Assembly: GCF_903903185.1 (NCBI RefSeq)
Contig: NZ_CAIUXT010000098.1
Span: 16,954 to 80,953 of the forward strand
Direction of reading: 5' to 3'
DNA: 64,000 nucleotides
From: an uncultured Rhodoblastus sp.
Lineage (GTDB): Bacteria; Pseudomonadota; Alphaproteobacteria; Rhizobiales; Beijerinckiaceae
The position numbers and the translations under genes are program-made. Shown here piece by piece: positions 49,401 through 58,700 of this stretch (its first letter is position 1; each line of letters starts with the position of its first letter). The notes under the pieces were generated by a model that was given only the letters and a program-made list of their open reading frames with translations, had not been told where the DNA came from and ran no database searches.

Positions 49401-49775
49401 GGCCCGGTCGAGCCGCTCATCCTCCATGAAGTCGCCGGGAACGATCGCCAGGGCGAAACCCTGTTTGCGGGCGGCGGCGGCGATTTCCTCGACGCCATAG
49501 CGCCAGTAATCCATGCCGCCGAGCAGCCGCACCAGCACGATTTTGGCGCGCGCGCAGACCTTTTCGATATAAAGATCGACCGAATAGGGATGTTTGAGCC
49601 GTTCCAGCGCCGCCAGCCGGAGGGTCGGGTGGCGAACGCCGTCATGGGCGGCGGCGAGCAGCGACAGATCGCTGCCGGCAAAGGACAAGGCGACAATGTC
49701 CGCAGGCGATTGTTCGAGATCGACGGCCTGCGCCGCCTCGTCGAAAGATCGCCGGTCGTTGCGGACGAGATGCAT
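46455..49775 (-). CDS. cobN: Cobaltochelatase subunit CobN
   Basis: This 1106-aa large subunit of the ATP-dependent CobNST chelatase puts cobalt into hydrogenobyrinic acid a,c-diamide. It resembles magnesium chelatase ChlH. Seen are LVRLLGGMDYWRYGVEEI (about 82-99), HCGAHGALEWLPGKSVAL, LVYPFIVNNPGEAAQAKRRS and RIFGAGQGTYGVDL toward the end. Classical CobN is about 1250-1275 aa, so this is a shorter version without an obvious gap. cobS and cobT, the AAA+ partners, are not in the window. It starts 4 bp after cobW. Confidence 0.93.
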   Translation of the reverse strand: MHLVRNDRRSFDEAAQAVDLEQSPADIVALSFAGSDLSLLAAAHDGVRHPTLRLAALERLKHPYSVDLYIEKVCARAKIVLVRLLGGMDYWRYGVEEIAAAARKQGFALAIVPGDFMEDERLDRASTLPVADLRQIWAYFRESGPENIAACLDFLSARISGSGAAAAPEPVAVFGRYAPACFPAAEGAATALALFYRSAYLAGDCAPVSALAAALAQKNLRVESFYVSSLKDPAACALLAESIAAEKPDVILNATAFSARLDGGAGVLDAADAAVLQVIFSGAEIAQWRESGRGLSAADLAMNVVLPEVDGRIVTRAISFKAAQERDEALEFAPARHEPEDSRVGFVAALAANWAGLRRKSNGEKALALIVSDYPARAGRAGYAIGLDTPQSAGAILSRLAAEGYEVAPPPAPAQLIEQLQADPLRATVTTEAYRAFLKKLPRDFVEDLHAQWGEPEADRAVENGAFQFRYLRLGRIVVALQPDRGAAENRRSDYHDGALAPRHGFLAFYMWLREGEKIDALIHCGAHGALEWLPGKSVALAAGCAPEIALGPVPLVYPFIVNNPGEAAQAKRRSAAVIVSHLTPPLVAAGAHGATAEIEALFDEYAQAQGLDSRRAKMLADLILQRAEATGLLRECGAREGEEALIQLDAWLCDLKEMRINDGLHVFGQSPRGALRDEWLAALGDGQASSLAACGEAEMTALLHALSGRFVEPSPSGAPGRARLDVLPTGRNLFSVDPRAIPTRTAWDIGQRLAGDVIARYVQDHGDWPRRIVLDLWGSASMRTGGDDLAQAFALLGARPVWDAASTRMSGFEILPLAVLGRPRVDVTLRISGLFRDVFPLQIAAFDAAVRAVAGLDEAPDDNPLVGQAEPRRIFGAGQGTYGVDLSARLAGANWRDRDELAQKYLAASAQAFGAEGAALAPAPGPQNFVERVRAADAFVHVQDLAGQDILNADAFATHEGGFAAAAAMLGARPSLFHVDATGDGAAKVRTFNEEISRVVRARATNPRWLRGMMRHGHGGAAEIAETVDNLFAFAALSDAVEGKHFDLLFDAVCGDDEVRAFLEAENPRAARSIAEKFTEAERRGFWASRRNSTAAILAGMRGAA

Positions 49776-49779
49776 GATT

Positions 49780-50844
49780 TTAAGCCGAGAGCGCCGCGGC
49801 GATCGCTGCGCGATTGAAGCCTTTTTGTCCGATCACCACCAGCTTGCCGCCGCGCGGCTCGCCGGCGCGCCAGGGCCGGTCGAACTGGTGCGAGAACCGC
49901 GCGCCGACGCCCTGAACCAGCAGACGCATCGGCTTGCCCGCGACTTCGGCGAAACCCTTGATCCGCAGCACGTCATGTTCGCGCGCCACGCGCGCGAGTT
50001 TTTCCGACAGAGCGCCGGCGTCGGCGACCGAATCCAGCGCCACGATGAAGGTCTCGAAATCGTCGTGGTCGTGCCCCTCTTCCGCATCATGATGCGACGG
50101 CCGGGCGAGAAGATCGTCCTCGGCGGCGGCGGCGAGACCGAGCAGCACGTTGACGTCGAGCCGGCCTTCGCGCGTCGCCAGAACCTTGATCGCGCGCGGA
50201 ATTTGCGCCTCGATTTCGGCGCGGGTTTTTTCCAGCGCCTCCGGGGAGAGGAGATCGACCTTGTTGAGCAGGATCAGGTCGGCGCAGAGCAATTGATCCT
50301 CGTAGACCTCCTCGAGCGGATTGTCGTGATCGAGCGAGGGGTCGCGCGCGCGCTGGGCGGCGAGTTTTTCCTCGTCGTCGGCGAAACGTCCCTCCGCCAC
50401 GGCGGCGGCGTCCACCACCGCGATCACGCCGTCCACCGTAAGCCGGGCGCGGATCTGAGGCCAGTCGAAGGCTTTGACCAGCGGCTTGGGCAAAGCGAGG
50501 CCGGAGGTCTCGATCAGGATGTGGTCGGGGCGCGGTTCGCGCGCCAGCAATCCCTCGATGGCGGGCAGGAAATCGTCGGCGACGGTGCAGCACAGGCAAC
50601 CATTGGCCAGTTCGACGATATTGTCCTCGGGACAGGAATCGACGCCGCAATTCTTGAGGATTTCGCCATCGACGCCGACATCGCCGAATTCGTTGATCAC
50701 CAGCGCGAGGCGGCGGCCGCCGGCGTTCGCCAGAACGTGGCGGATCAAAGTGGTCTTGCCCGCGCCGAGGAAGCCCGTGACGATGGTGACGGGAATTTTG
50801 GCGAGTCCGGTCGTTTGGGCGAGTCCTGGAATTCTGCCGGCCAT
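49780..50844 (-). CDS. cobW: CobW, cobalamin-linked G3E GTPase
   Basis: This 354-aa P-loop GTPase is thought to supply cobalt to CobN. Motifs are [11 protein letters not shown] (about 23-33), the metal-binding CxCC in NGCLCCTVADD, and NKVD in LLNKVDLLSPE. A short His/Asp/Glu loop (SHHDAEEGHDHDDFE) precedes the CobW_C domain. It is the first gene after the B12 riboswitch and 4 bp before cobN. Start ATG 50844 has GGAG about 10 bp upstream. It differs from the zinc-linked paralogue at 22210, which has a far longer His loop. Confidence 0.94.
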   Translation of the reverse strand: MAGRIPGLAQTTGLAKIPVTIVTGFLGAGKTTLIRHVLANAGGRRLALVINEFGDVGVDGEILKNCGVDSCPEDNIVELANGCLCCTVADDFLPAIEGLLAREPRPDHILIETSGLALPKPLVKAFDWPQIRARLTVDGVIAVVDAAAVAEGRFADDEEKLAAQRARDPSLDHDNPLEEVYEDQLLCADLILLNKVDLLSPEALEKTRAEIEAQIPRAIKVLATREGRLDVNVLLGLAAAAEDDLLARPSHHDAEEGHDHDDFETFIVALDSVADAGALSEKLARVAREHDVLRIKGFAEVAGKPMRLLVQGVGARFSHQFDRPWRAGEPRGGKLVVIGQKGFNRAAIAAALSA

Positions 50845-50944
50845 TGTGCGCGCTCCATCGGGGACGCGCGGCGAAAAATCGCCATCCGGCCGGGGAAAGG
50901 ACCGCCGCCGAACCGCGACGGGAGCGCCCCGCCCATCGCGTTGG

Positions 50945-51145
50945 TATTGGCCGACGGCAGGTCTCCTGGCTCACGGGTCAAGCGCCTCGCGCCGCCTTCC
51001 CGATCCCACGCGGATCAGTGGCTTGTGGCGTCCGGCTTCCCGTTCACAGTTGCGGGGGCAGCGCGGTTCAGGACTGGCTCGTCCAGCCCTGCCGCATTCC
51101 CTTGAAACCCCTCATGCCGAGGGGACCGTCAGGCCGTTCTTGTTA
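50945..51145 (-). promoter_or_regulatory. Cobalamin (B12) riboswitch
   Basis: Read on the minus strand the region carries the conserved parts of an adenosylcobalamin riboswitch in order: GGGAATGCGG, CTGCCCCCGCAACTGT, the B12 box GCCACTG (in AAGCCACTGATCC, near 51016), GGGAAGGCGGCG and finally AGCCAGGAGACCTGCC (near 50957-50972). It lies about 100 bp upstream of cobW, so binding of cobalamin should shut down the cobW-cobJ run. Ends are approximate. Confidence 0.95.
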
Positions 51146-51215
51146 GGCGCGGCGGCGACGCAAGTCAATCTTGGCGGGACCCCGCCTTGCGCGGCGCGCC
51201 GGACAGGCGGCGGTC

Positions 51216-51252
51216 AAAAAAACGCCCCCGGAAATTCAGGGGCGCTTTTTTG
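51216..51252 (-). terminator. Rho-independent terminator after the L,D-transpeptidase gene
   Basis: CGCCCC (51223-51228) and GGGGCG (51239-51244) form a 6-bp GC stem flanked by seven A (51216-51222) on one side and seven T (51246-51252) on the other. On the minus strand it closes the L,D-transpeptidase transcript 20 bp after its stop and just upstream of the riboswitch. The symmetric A/T runs make it potentially bidirectional. Confidence 0.85.
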
Positions 51253-51273
51253 GACTTGGATCGAATGCGACGA

Positions 51274-51897
51274 TCAGAAGGCCTTGTCGGCCACAACGAC
51301 CCTGGTGCCGATATGGACGCGATTATAGAGATCGATCACGTCGATGTCGCGCATGCGGATGCAGCCCGACGACACTTTCTGGCCGATTTTCTCGGGCTCA
51401 TTGGTGCCATGGATGCGATACATCGTGTCCTTGTCGCCCTGGAAAAGGTAAAGCGCGCGCGAACCGAGCGGATTGTCCGGACCGCCGGGCAGGCCCCCCG
51501 CCTCGGCGGTCGGCTTCAGATGCGGCCAGCGCTCCAGCATGTCGGCGGGCGGCATCCAGCGCGGCCATTCCGCCATTTTGCCGACCGTCGCCTCGCCGGT
51601 CCAGCCGGCGGCGTCCCGGCCCGTGGCGACGCCATAGCGCACCGCCTTCTTGTTCGGCAGCGAAAAATACAGGAAATTCCTGTACGTATCGACGGTGATC
51701 GTGCCCGGAGCCGCGCCGGTGGGATCTTCGACGATATACCGCCCGTATTCCCCGCCGACGTTGGCCTGGGGCGCGAGCGACATGAATTCCTTGTCCTTGG
51801 CGTTCAAGGACGGATCCGGAGTGCTGGCGCCGGTGACGCCGCACCCCGACAGCGCCGCAGAAACCAGCGCGATGCTCGCGATAGCCCGATAATTCAT
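51274..51897 (-). CDS. YkuD-type L,D-transpeptidase lipoprotein
   Basis: This 207-aa L,D-transpeptidase would cross-link peptidoglycan or attach proteins to it. It has a lipoprotein signal with lipobox LSGC (Cys19). The catalytic motif is intact: YRIHGTNEPEKIG followed by VSSGCIRMRDIDV with the active Cys. Inside the YkuD domain, ITVDTYRNFLYF and LPNKKAVRYGVATG are typical. Start ATG 51897 is preceded by GGGG. It is divergent from the deacetylase-like gene and ends in a strong terminator. Confidence 0.92.
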   Translation of the reverse strand: MNYRAIASIALVSAALSGCGVTGASTPDPSLNAKDKEFMSLAPQANVGGEYGRYIVEDPTGAAPGTITVDTYRNFLYFSLPNKKAVRYGVATGRDAAGWTGEATVGKMAEWPRWMPPADMLERWPHLKPTAEAGGLPGGPDNPLGSRALYLFQGDKDTMYRIHGTNEPEKIGQKVSSGCIRMRDIDVIDLYNRVHIGTRVVVADKAF

Positions 51898-52314
51898 TTT
51901 TTCGCCCCAGTTTTGCGCCGCCCGCGCCAAAATTCACTCCTTACTTACCATAAACGATCCTTGCGTCACGCCGAAGGATCCCGACTTTCCGGTGTCGGCC
52001 TGAAATTAACAGCGCTTGTGGCTCGCGTGCAACAGTATCGCGGAAAAAGCTCAAATCGGAACAAATTCCTGCATGCCCAGTCGCCCTCGGCTTTCGGCTG
52101 GATTTTCCTCGCCACTTCCTTGAAAAGGCGTGGATTTGCCGCTAGACTTTAGACGTAAACCTTAAACTCTGTTGGACAGCCGGAAGGAATGGCGCGATGT
52201 TCAACGCGAAACCGTCATGCCGGCGATCAAATCTTGCTTTCCGGTCGAACCCGCTGTTGTCCGCGCGCCCTCACCCGGCGACGAGGCAGGGCGACTTCAG
52301 TTTATGGGCCTGAA
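51898..52314. other. Divergent intergenic region with possible leader frame
   Basis: About 415 bp between the L,D-transpeptidase and deacetylase-like genes. It contains a 38-codon frame (ATG 52197 to TGA 52313), preceded by GGAAGGA with 8-bp spacing and ending two bases before the TTG start of the next gene. Its translation (MFNAKPSCRRSNLAFRS...) is unremarkable, so it may be a leader or chance. No clear promoter pair or repeat was found in the rest. Confidence 0.4.
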
Positions 52315-53244
52315 TTGAATACGCTTTTGATTACACATCCGTCTGGATTGGCGCATGACAATGGACCGGGCCATCCCGAAAGACCGGATCGCGTTCGCGT
52401 CATCGAACGCATCCTCGAACATGAAAAATTCATGACGCTGATCCGGGAACAGTCGGGACTGGGTGTCCGCGATCAGGCGCTTCGCGTTCACCCGGAGTCC
52501 TATCTCCAGGCCCTGGAAGAGACTTCGCCGCGCGATGGTTACGCCCGGCTCGACGGCGACACCACCATGAGCCCCGGCACATTGCATGCGGCTTTCCATG
52601 CCATCGGAGGCGCCTGTCAGGCGGTGGACGAGGTCATGCGCGGCGACGTCGACAATGCCTTCGTCGCCATGCGGCCGCCCGGCCATCATGCCGAACGCGC
52701 GACGCCGATGGGCTTCTGCTTCTTCAACAACGCCGCCGTCGCGGCGCGCCACGCCATGGCCGCTCACGGCGCGCAACGCGTCGCCATCATGGATTTCGAC
52801 GTTCACCACGGCAATGGCACGCAGGATATCTTCTGGTCGGACCCCAATGTGATGTATAGCTCGACCCATGAGATGCCGCTCTATCCCGGCACCGGTTCGA
52901 CGAGCGAGCGCGGCGAGTACAATAATATCGTCAACGCCCCGCTGAGCGCCGGCGACGATGGCGCGCATTTCCGCGAGGCGATGGAAGTCGTCATCCTGCC
53001 GCGCATTCAGGATTTCAATCCCGATCTCATCCTTATTTCCGCCGGTTTCGACGCCCATCGCCGCGACCCGCTGGCCAATCTCAATCTGGTCGAGGCGGAT
53101 TTCGCCTGGGCGACGGCGAAGCTGATGGATGTCGCCGACCGCAAATGCGGCGGCAGGGTCGTCTCCCTGCTCGAAGGCGGCTATGATCTCGACGGGCTGG
53201 CGCGCTCGGTCGCAGCCCATGTCATCACCTTGATGGGCATGTGA
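52315..53244 (+). CDS. Histone-deacetylase-family amidohydrolase
   Basis: This 309-aa zinc-dependent deacetylase-like enzyme belongs to the bacterial HDAC/acetylpolyamine amidohydrolase/acetoin-utilisation superfamily. The natural substrate is not deducible. Seen are NGPGHPERPDRVRVIE near the start, the His pair in RPPGHHAERATPMGFC, the zinc ligands in MDFDVHHGNGTQDIF, and SAGFDAHRRDPLA. The TTG at 52315 gives the usual family length; an ATG 42 codons upstream would add an Arg-rich stretch unlike the family. It stands alone. Confidence 0.88.
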   Translation: MNTLLITHPSGLAHDNGPGHPERPDRVRVIERILEHEKFMTLIREQSGLGVRDQALRVHPESYLQALEETSPRDGYARLDGDTTMSPGTLHAAFHAIGGACQAVDEVMRGDVDNAFVAMRPPGHHAERATPMGFCFFNNAAVAARHAMAAHGAQRVAIMDFDVHHGNGTQDIFWSDPNVMYSSTHEMPLYPGTGSTSERGEYNNIVNAPLSAGDDGAHFREAMEVVILPRIQDFNPDLILISAGFDAHRRDPLANLNLVEADFAWATAKLMDVADRKCGGRVVSLLEGGYDLDGLARSVAAHVITLMGM

Positions 53245-53306
53245 CCCGCCATCCTCCCGCATTTGGCGCGGGACGGCTCGACTTCCCGGAAGAGCGAACG
53301 CGAACG

Positions 53307-53361
53307 CCCGCCTGAGGCTGGCGGATGTTCCGCCGCCCCGCCGGCGGAGGCTTCAGGCGGG
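53307..53361. repeat. Long imperfect hairpin downstream of the deacetylase-like gene
   Basis: CCCGCCTGA (53307-53315) and TCAGGCGGG (53353-53361) are 9-bp perfect inverted arms, and the bases just inside (GGC and GGC/T) extend the pairing. The interior holds a second small GGCGGA/TCCGCC hairpin. GGCTTCAGGC is directly repeated at 53349 and 53362. There is no T-run, so it is not a standard terminator, but it may fold in RNA and protect or end the transcript. Confidence 0.5.
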
Positions 53362-53365
53362 GGCT

Positions 53366-53572
53366 TCAGGCAGCTTGGCCGCCGACGCGCCGGATCGTGG
53401 CTACGGGGCGCTCGAAGCGCATTTCGCCGGCTTCGGCGGGCGCCCGTTCGGGCGCGAAAAACTCGTAGGCCACGGCCGCGAGGCCAATTTCACGATAAAG
53501 CCGCGACTGAAGATCGCGCGCGTCCTGGCGGCGCGGTTTCGCCGGCGTGAGAATGACGTGTTGTTCGCTCAT
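53366..53572 (-). CDS. Small hypothetical protein
   Basis: This 68-aa open frame starts MSEQHVILTPAKPRRQDARD and continues LQSRLYREIGLAAVAYEFF, with a polar C-terminal half. It has a plausible amphipathic helix (about 18-40) and reads like a real protein, but no good ribosome site precedes ATG 53572. No family was recognised. It lies alone between the deacetylase-like gene and the amidase. Confidence 0.45.
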   Translation of the reverse strand: MSEQHVILTPAKPRRQDARDLQSRLYREIGLAAVAYEFFAPERAPAEAGEMRFERPVATIRRVGGQAA

Positions 53573-53736
53573 GATGGAAACTCGCTCGACACGGAACCAA
53601 CCCGGAATTTACCCCAATGACGAAAGGTAAGTCCCTTGACCCGACTTTGCGCGATTTAGGTAAAGCGGAGGTTAACCCGAGCCTACGGGCGTTGTCCCGG
53701 AAACGCCTCATCGCGCGAAACCAGGCGGCCGCGGCG

Positions 53737-55227
53737 TCAAGGCGACGGCGGGGCGCAAAAGCCGCCAAGCTCTTTTTCCAGCAGGGCGGCGATGGCGACG
53801 GCGCTGCGGTCCTCGTCGAAGGCGCAGAGAATCTGCACGCCACAGGGCAGGCCCGACGCATCGCGGCCGACGGGCGCGACCGCCGCCGGCAAACGGGCGA
53901 GCGAGGCGAGGCTCGCCCATTTCAAGAGGTCGTAATAGGGCAAGGCGCCGGCGCTGGTCTCCAGCCGCCTGGCGAAAAAATCCGGCGTGAAATCGTGACG
54001 GATCGCGGCGCAGGGCGCGGGCGGGCAGAGGATAGCGTCATACTCCGCGAAAAAGGCGGCAAAAGCCTTGTCGATCGCGGTCCGCCGCTCCATCATCCGG
54101 CTGAAAACGGCGGCGTCGAGCCGCGCCGCGCGCGCCTGCATCGCCGGATAGGAGGGATCGTCGGCGTCGAAAAATTTGCCGCACGCGGCGATCTCCTCCC
54201 GCGCCTCGGCCGGCGTTCCGGCGAAACCAATGGCGAAATTGAGGAAGGCGTAGATTTCAAACGCCTCCCTGAATGAAAACGCCGGCCGCGCCGCGACGTC
54301 AACGCGGGCGCCGGCCTTGCGCAAGGCCTCCGCCGCCATGAGGACGCCGTACGCCACCGCCGCGTCGACCGGGGCGAAACCGGGCTCCAGCCAAAGGGCC
54401 AGCCGCAGGTCTTCGGGCCGTGTTTTTCGCGCCTTGCGCAGAAAGGCCGGACCTTGCGCATTCAACGGCCCGGCGGCGACCGACAGCACGAGATCGAGAT
54501 CGCCGCTGGAGCGCGCCAGCGGCCCGGCCACCGCGAGATCGGGAGGGTTTTTCAGGCGCATCGCCGGAAGCGGCGGGATATGGCCAAACAGCGGAATCTG
54601 GCCCCAGGAGGTCTTCAGGCCGAACAGTCCGCAGGCATGGGCCGGCCAGCGGATCGAGCCGCCTAGGTCCGAGGCCAGTTCGAAGGCGCAGAAGCCGGAA
54701 GCCGCCGACGCCGCCGCGCCGCCGGAGGAGCCGCCCGGCGAGCGCGACAGATCGAAGGGATTGGCCGAGACCCCGTAAAGTTCGCTGTAGGTCTGGAAAT
54801 CGCCGGTCAGCCGGGGAACATTGCTCTTGGCCAGCACGATGGCGCCCGCCGCGCGCAGCCGCGCCACTGCGAGAGCGTCGCTTCGCGGTCGATGATCCGC
54901 CAACTCCATCGCGCCGCAGCTCGTCGTCAGGCCTTGCGTCTCGAAACTGTCCTTGACGGTGATCGGCAGGCCTTCGAGCGCCCGCGCCTCGCCACGATCG
55001 AAACGAGCGTCGGCAACCGCCGCCGCGCGCATCGCCGCCTCGAAATCATAGGCCGCCAGCGCGTTGATCGCCGGATTGCGTTGCAGGATGCGCTCCCACA
55101 CCGCGTCCAGCAACTCGCGGGCGGAAAACTTGCGCTGACCCAGCCCGTGACGCCAGTCGATGGCGGAGGCGGCGAAAAATTCTTCGTCGAAAGCCTTGAA
55201 CCCGGCCTTTCGCGTTGGCTCGCTCAA
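53737..55227 (-). CDS. Amidase, amidase-signature family
   Basis: This 496-aa amidase-signature hydrolase has the Ser-cisSer-Lys triad: Lys92 (LPITVKDSF), Ser167 (SPGGSSGGAAAS) and Ser191 (SDLGGSIRWPAH), with the spacings of 75 and 24 residues seen in fatty acid amide hydrolase. The substrate is unknown; family members cut a wide range of amides. Its ATG overlaps the marR stop by 4 bp (55224-55227), so the two are co-translated. The poly-amino-acid-type synthetase lies upstream on the same strand, so cleavage of that product is possible but speculative. Confidence 0.88.
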   Translation of the reverse strand: MSEPTRKAGFKAFDEEFFAASAIDWRHGLGQRKFSARELLDAVWERILQRNPAINALAAYDFEAAMRAAAVADARFDRGEARALEGLPITVKDSFETQGLTTSCGAMELADHRPRSDALAVARLRAAGAIVLAKSNVPRLTGDFQTYSELYGVSANPFDLSRSPGGSSGGAAASAASGFCAFELASDLGGSIRWPAHACGLFGLKTSWGQIPLFGHIPPLPAMRLKNPPDLAVAGPLARSSGDLDLVLSVAAGPLNAQGPAFLRKARKTRPEDLRLALWLEPGFAPVDAAVAYGVLMAAEALRKAGARVDVAARPAFSFREAFEIYAFLNFAIGFAGTPAEAREEIAACGKFFDADDPSYPAMQARAARLDAAVFSRMMERRTAIDKAFAAFFAEYDAILCPPAPCAAIRHDFTPDFFARRLETSAGALPYYDLLKWASLASLARLPAAVAPVGRDASGLPCGVQILCAFDEDRSAVAIAALLEKELGGFCAPPSP

Positions 55228-55688
55228 GCTTTGACGCCCTGTTGCGCGGCATCGTTCTGCTTGCGGATGAGGTCGCGCAATTCGACCAGCAGGTCTTCGA
55301 ACAAGGCGAGCCTTTCGGGCGCGACGCGGCCGAAGGTCTCGGCGACGAAGGCCGTCTGCGCCTCGATGCCGCGTTTCGCCAATTCCCGCCCCGCCGGCGT
55401 CAGATGGATGGCGTGCGAGCGCCGGTCGCCCTCCAGCGGCCGGCGCTCAACCAGACCGGCGGCGACAAGCCGGTCGATGAGACCGGAAATATTGCCCTTG
55501 GTGACATAGAGCCGAGCCGCCAGATCCTGCTGCGACACGCCCTCCTGTTCGGACAGCGTTGTCAGCACGTCGCATTGCGGCACCGAAAGATCGAGGGCGC
55601 GCAGCCGGTTGGCGATCGCCAGACGGCTGCGGGTATTCAGTCGGACCAGGCGGAACCACACGCGCAAGGCTTCATTCTGGTTGGCCAT
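55224..55688 (-). CDS. MarR-family transcriptional regulator
   Basis: This 154-aa winged-helix regulator of the MarR family has the helix-turn-helix SQQDLAARLYVTKGNISGLIDRL (in parts, about 73-95) and the wing EGDRRSHAIHLTPAGRELA. The ligand is unknown. It lies 82 bp after the synthetase gene and is coupled to the amidase by a 4-bp overlap, so it may control itself, the amidase and perhaps the synthetase. Confidence 0.9.
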   Translation of the reverse strand: MANQNEALRVWFRLVRLNTRSRLAIANRLRALDLSVPQCDVLTTLSEQEGVSQQDLAARLYVTKGNISGLIDRLVAAGLVERRPLEGDRRSHAIHLTPAGRELAKRGIEAQTAFVAETFGRVAPERLALFEDLLVELRDLIRKQNDAAQQGVKA

Positions 55689-55770
55689 TTTCCCGCCCGG
55701 CTTGTTCTGGTGCGCCTCAAACTACCCGCCGGGGGGGACCGTCGCAAGGCCGGTCGCGGCCCACTGGTTT

Positions 55771-58700
55771 TCAGCCCCGCGCCTGGGCGTGCCGAGTCGG
55801 CTGGGCCGGAGCGCCGGTCCATTCGCTATGGGCGGGGATGGATTCGCCCTTCATCACGATGGTCAGCGGCCCCAGCCGCGCAAAATCGCCGACATGCGAA
55901 TCATAGAGCACGGTCGAACCGGCGCCGACGACGACGCCGTCGCCGAGTTTCACCCGCCCGACCTTCATCACCCGGTCCTCGTAGAGATGGGTCTGCAAGG
56001 CGCATTGCGCATTGAGACAGCAGAAATCGCCGACTTCGACGCAATCGAATTCGGTGATGTCGGTCATGTCGATCACGCATCCCTTGCCGAATTTCGCGCC
56101 GAACAGGCGCAATAGCCAGGGCAGGAAGGGCGTGCCGCGCAAATGTTCGAGCATCACCTTTCCCGCGAGGCCCCAGTAGAGCACTGCCACCGCCTCGGTG
56201 CGCATCGCCCACCACGACCACATCGGCTTGGTCATCGGCTCGTAGCGGCCCATCGTCGCCCATTTGACGCCGATGACGATCAGGGTCATCGCCGCCGCGA
56301 TCATCGTCGAGGAGGCGACGAACATCCAGAACACCCGGCCATAGGCGCCCTCCAGCATGGACGGGCCGAACCATTCGATCGACCAGGTGCCGAAAGTGAT
56401 GAACAGCATGGTCGGCAGCGAAATATGGACGGCCTCGAAAGCCGCGCGCGCGAATTTCTTCCATTTCGGCGCTTCGTAGGTCCAGGTCGAACCGCCGCCG
56501 TCGAATTTCTGCCGCACCGGCAACTTGATCGGCGGCGAGCCGAACCAGGTGTCGCCGGGCGACATCTCGTCATTGGCCGGCGGCTTGGATTTGATCCCGA
56601 TCAGCGCGCCATCGGGGACGATCGCCCCTGGCGGCAACACGCCGTCATTGCCGATGAACACGCGGGAGCCGGTTTTCAGTTTTTCGAGCTTCATCCAGCC
56701 GCGCCGGATTTCCTCGTCGCCGAGGATAACCTCATCGGCGATGAAACACTTTTCGCCGATCTCGACCAGATCGTAGCGTCCGGCGAGATTGGTCGAAATC
56801 TCCGAATCCTTGCCGATCTTCGCGCCCATCAGGCGATACCAGGCGCGCATATAGACGGTCGCATAAAGCGAGGAGAGCGTCTCCAGCGTCACTTCGACCG
56901 CCAGCGCCACCGCCCATTTGCGCATGTAGAACCACGAAAATACCGAATAATAGCCCTCGCGCACGACCGGCAGCACCGTCCAGCGCACCACGGCGATGAA
57001 GGCCACCGTCACCAGCACCATGACGAAGGAGGTCGGCCAGGCCATGATCGGAATGGCGGCCATGTAGAGCATCCGGCTGGTCGCGGCGAGGCCGAGCGCT
57101 TCGTCGATACGGTCGAACACCCAGAAGGCCGGGAACAGCGGCAGCAGGCCGACCGGCGGGATCGCCAGCAGCAACAGCGCATAAAGGAAGGTCTGGAAAC
57201 CATGCCTGGCCTGGCCGACCTCGGCGAAGGGACGCAAGCTTTCCTTGTCCACCGAACCGACGCAGCGGCCCGGCGAGCCATCCCATATTTCCCAGGCGGC
57301 GACCCGGTTATGCGGCGCGATCGCGGTGAGGTCGCGCAATTCGGCGCCCTCCTCCAGCACGACATGATCCTCGAGGACGCAGGACGAACCGACGCAGCAA
57401 TCGGGTCCGATGTCGATCGGCCCGACGATCATTTCCGCGCCCTCGAAAGTGACGTTGGACAATTTGACCTTCGACCCGATGGTCGTGCCCGCGCCGATCG
57501 AGACGAGATCGATCGCGCCGATCTCGACCTCGGAAATATTGCAGTCGTCGCCGACCTTCGCGCCGAGCGCCTGAAAATAGACGCGCATCAGCGGCGACCC
57601 CTGGAGCCATTTGAGGTGGGTCAGGTTGAGCATCCGCTGCACCAGCCACCAGCGGAAATAATAGACGCCCCAAAGCGGATAGCGCCCCGGCTTGAACCGG
57701 CCGATCACGAGCCATTTGGTCGCTATCGCAAGGATCAGGGTAAGGATGTTGACGATGACATAGACGCCGAGCAGCGAGGTGATTTCCCGCCAGATGCTGG
57801 CGTCGGCGTCGGTCAGCAGCATGTAGGAAACGAAAATGCCGAGCCATTGGGCCGTGGACAGAGCCAGCAGAAAGGGCACGACGACGGCCTGGGCGAGGCC
57901 GCACAGGAAGCGCCGCAGCAGGGGCGGCGGCTCGAACGTCAGATCCTTGGGCGCGCCGCTCAGGCTCGCCTTTTCGTCGAGCAAAGCAGCGATGGCGCGC
58001 AAGGAGCGCCCGGAATACATGTCCTGCAAGGTGACGCCCGCGAGCGACGGGGTCTGGCGCACCAGCGAGACGAAACGCGCCGCCAGCAGCGAATGGCCGC
58101 CGAGATCGGTGAAGAAATCGGCGTCGAAGGGGATGGGTTGCGGCGGCAGCACCTTTTGCGCCGCGTCGAGCAGCAGCGCTTCGGTCGGGGTTTGCGGCTC
58201 CTCCTGATCCTCGGCGGAAACCGCGGCGGTGAGCGTCGCCTGTTTGAGGGCGTTGCGATTGACCTTGCCCGATGACAGACGCGGCAGCGCATCGCGCGTT
58301 TCATAGCGCGCCGGGACCATGTAGACCGGCAAGCTGGCGCGCAGATCGGCGCGGATCGCCTTGGGATCGAGCGTCTCGCCCTTCTCCGGGACGAGGAAGG
58401 CGACGAGCTGGTCGAGACCATCGTCGTGGCGCAGCACCACCGCCGCCTGATGGACGCCGGGATAATCGGCGAGCTTCGATTCGATCTCGCCGAGTTCGAC
58501 GCGAAAGCCGCGAATCTTGACCTGATCGTCGATGCGTCCGCGAAAGGCGATGTTGCCGTCCGCCAGCATCGCCACGGCGTCGCCCGAGCGATAGAGGATC
58601 GGATCGGCGCCCGTGCGGTCGAACGGATTGGCGATGAACTTCTCCGCCGTCAGCGCCTCGCGCTTGAGATAGCCGCGCGCCACGCCCGGCCCGCCGATCA

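Noticed and set aside
52189..52314. ATG start adding 42 residues to the deacetylase-like protein
   Set aside because: The added stretch is Arg-rich and unlike the family, which begins at the TTG-encoded residue.
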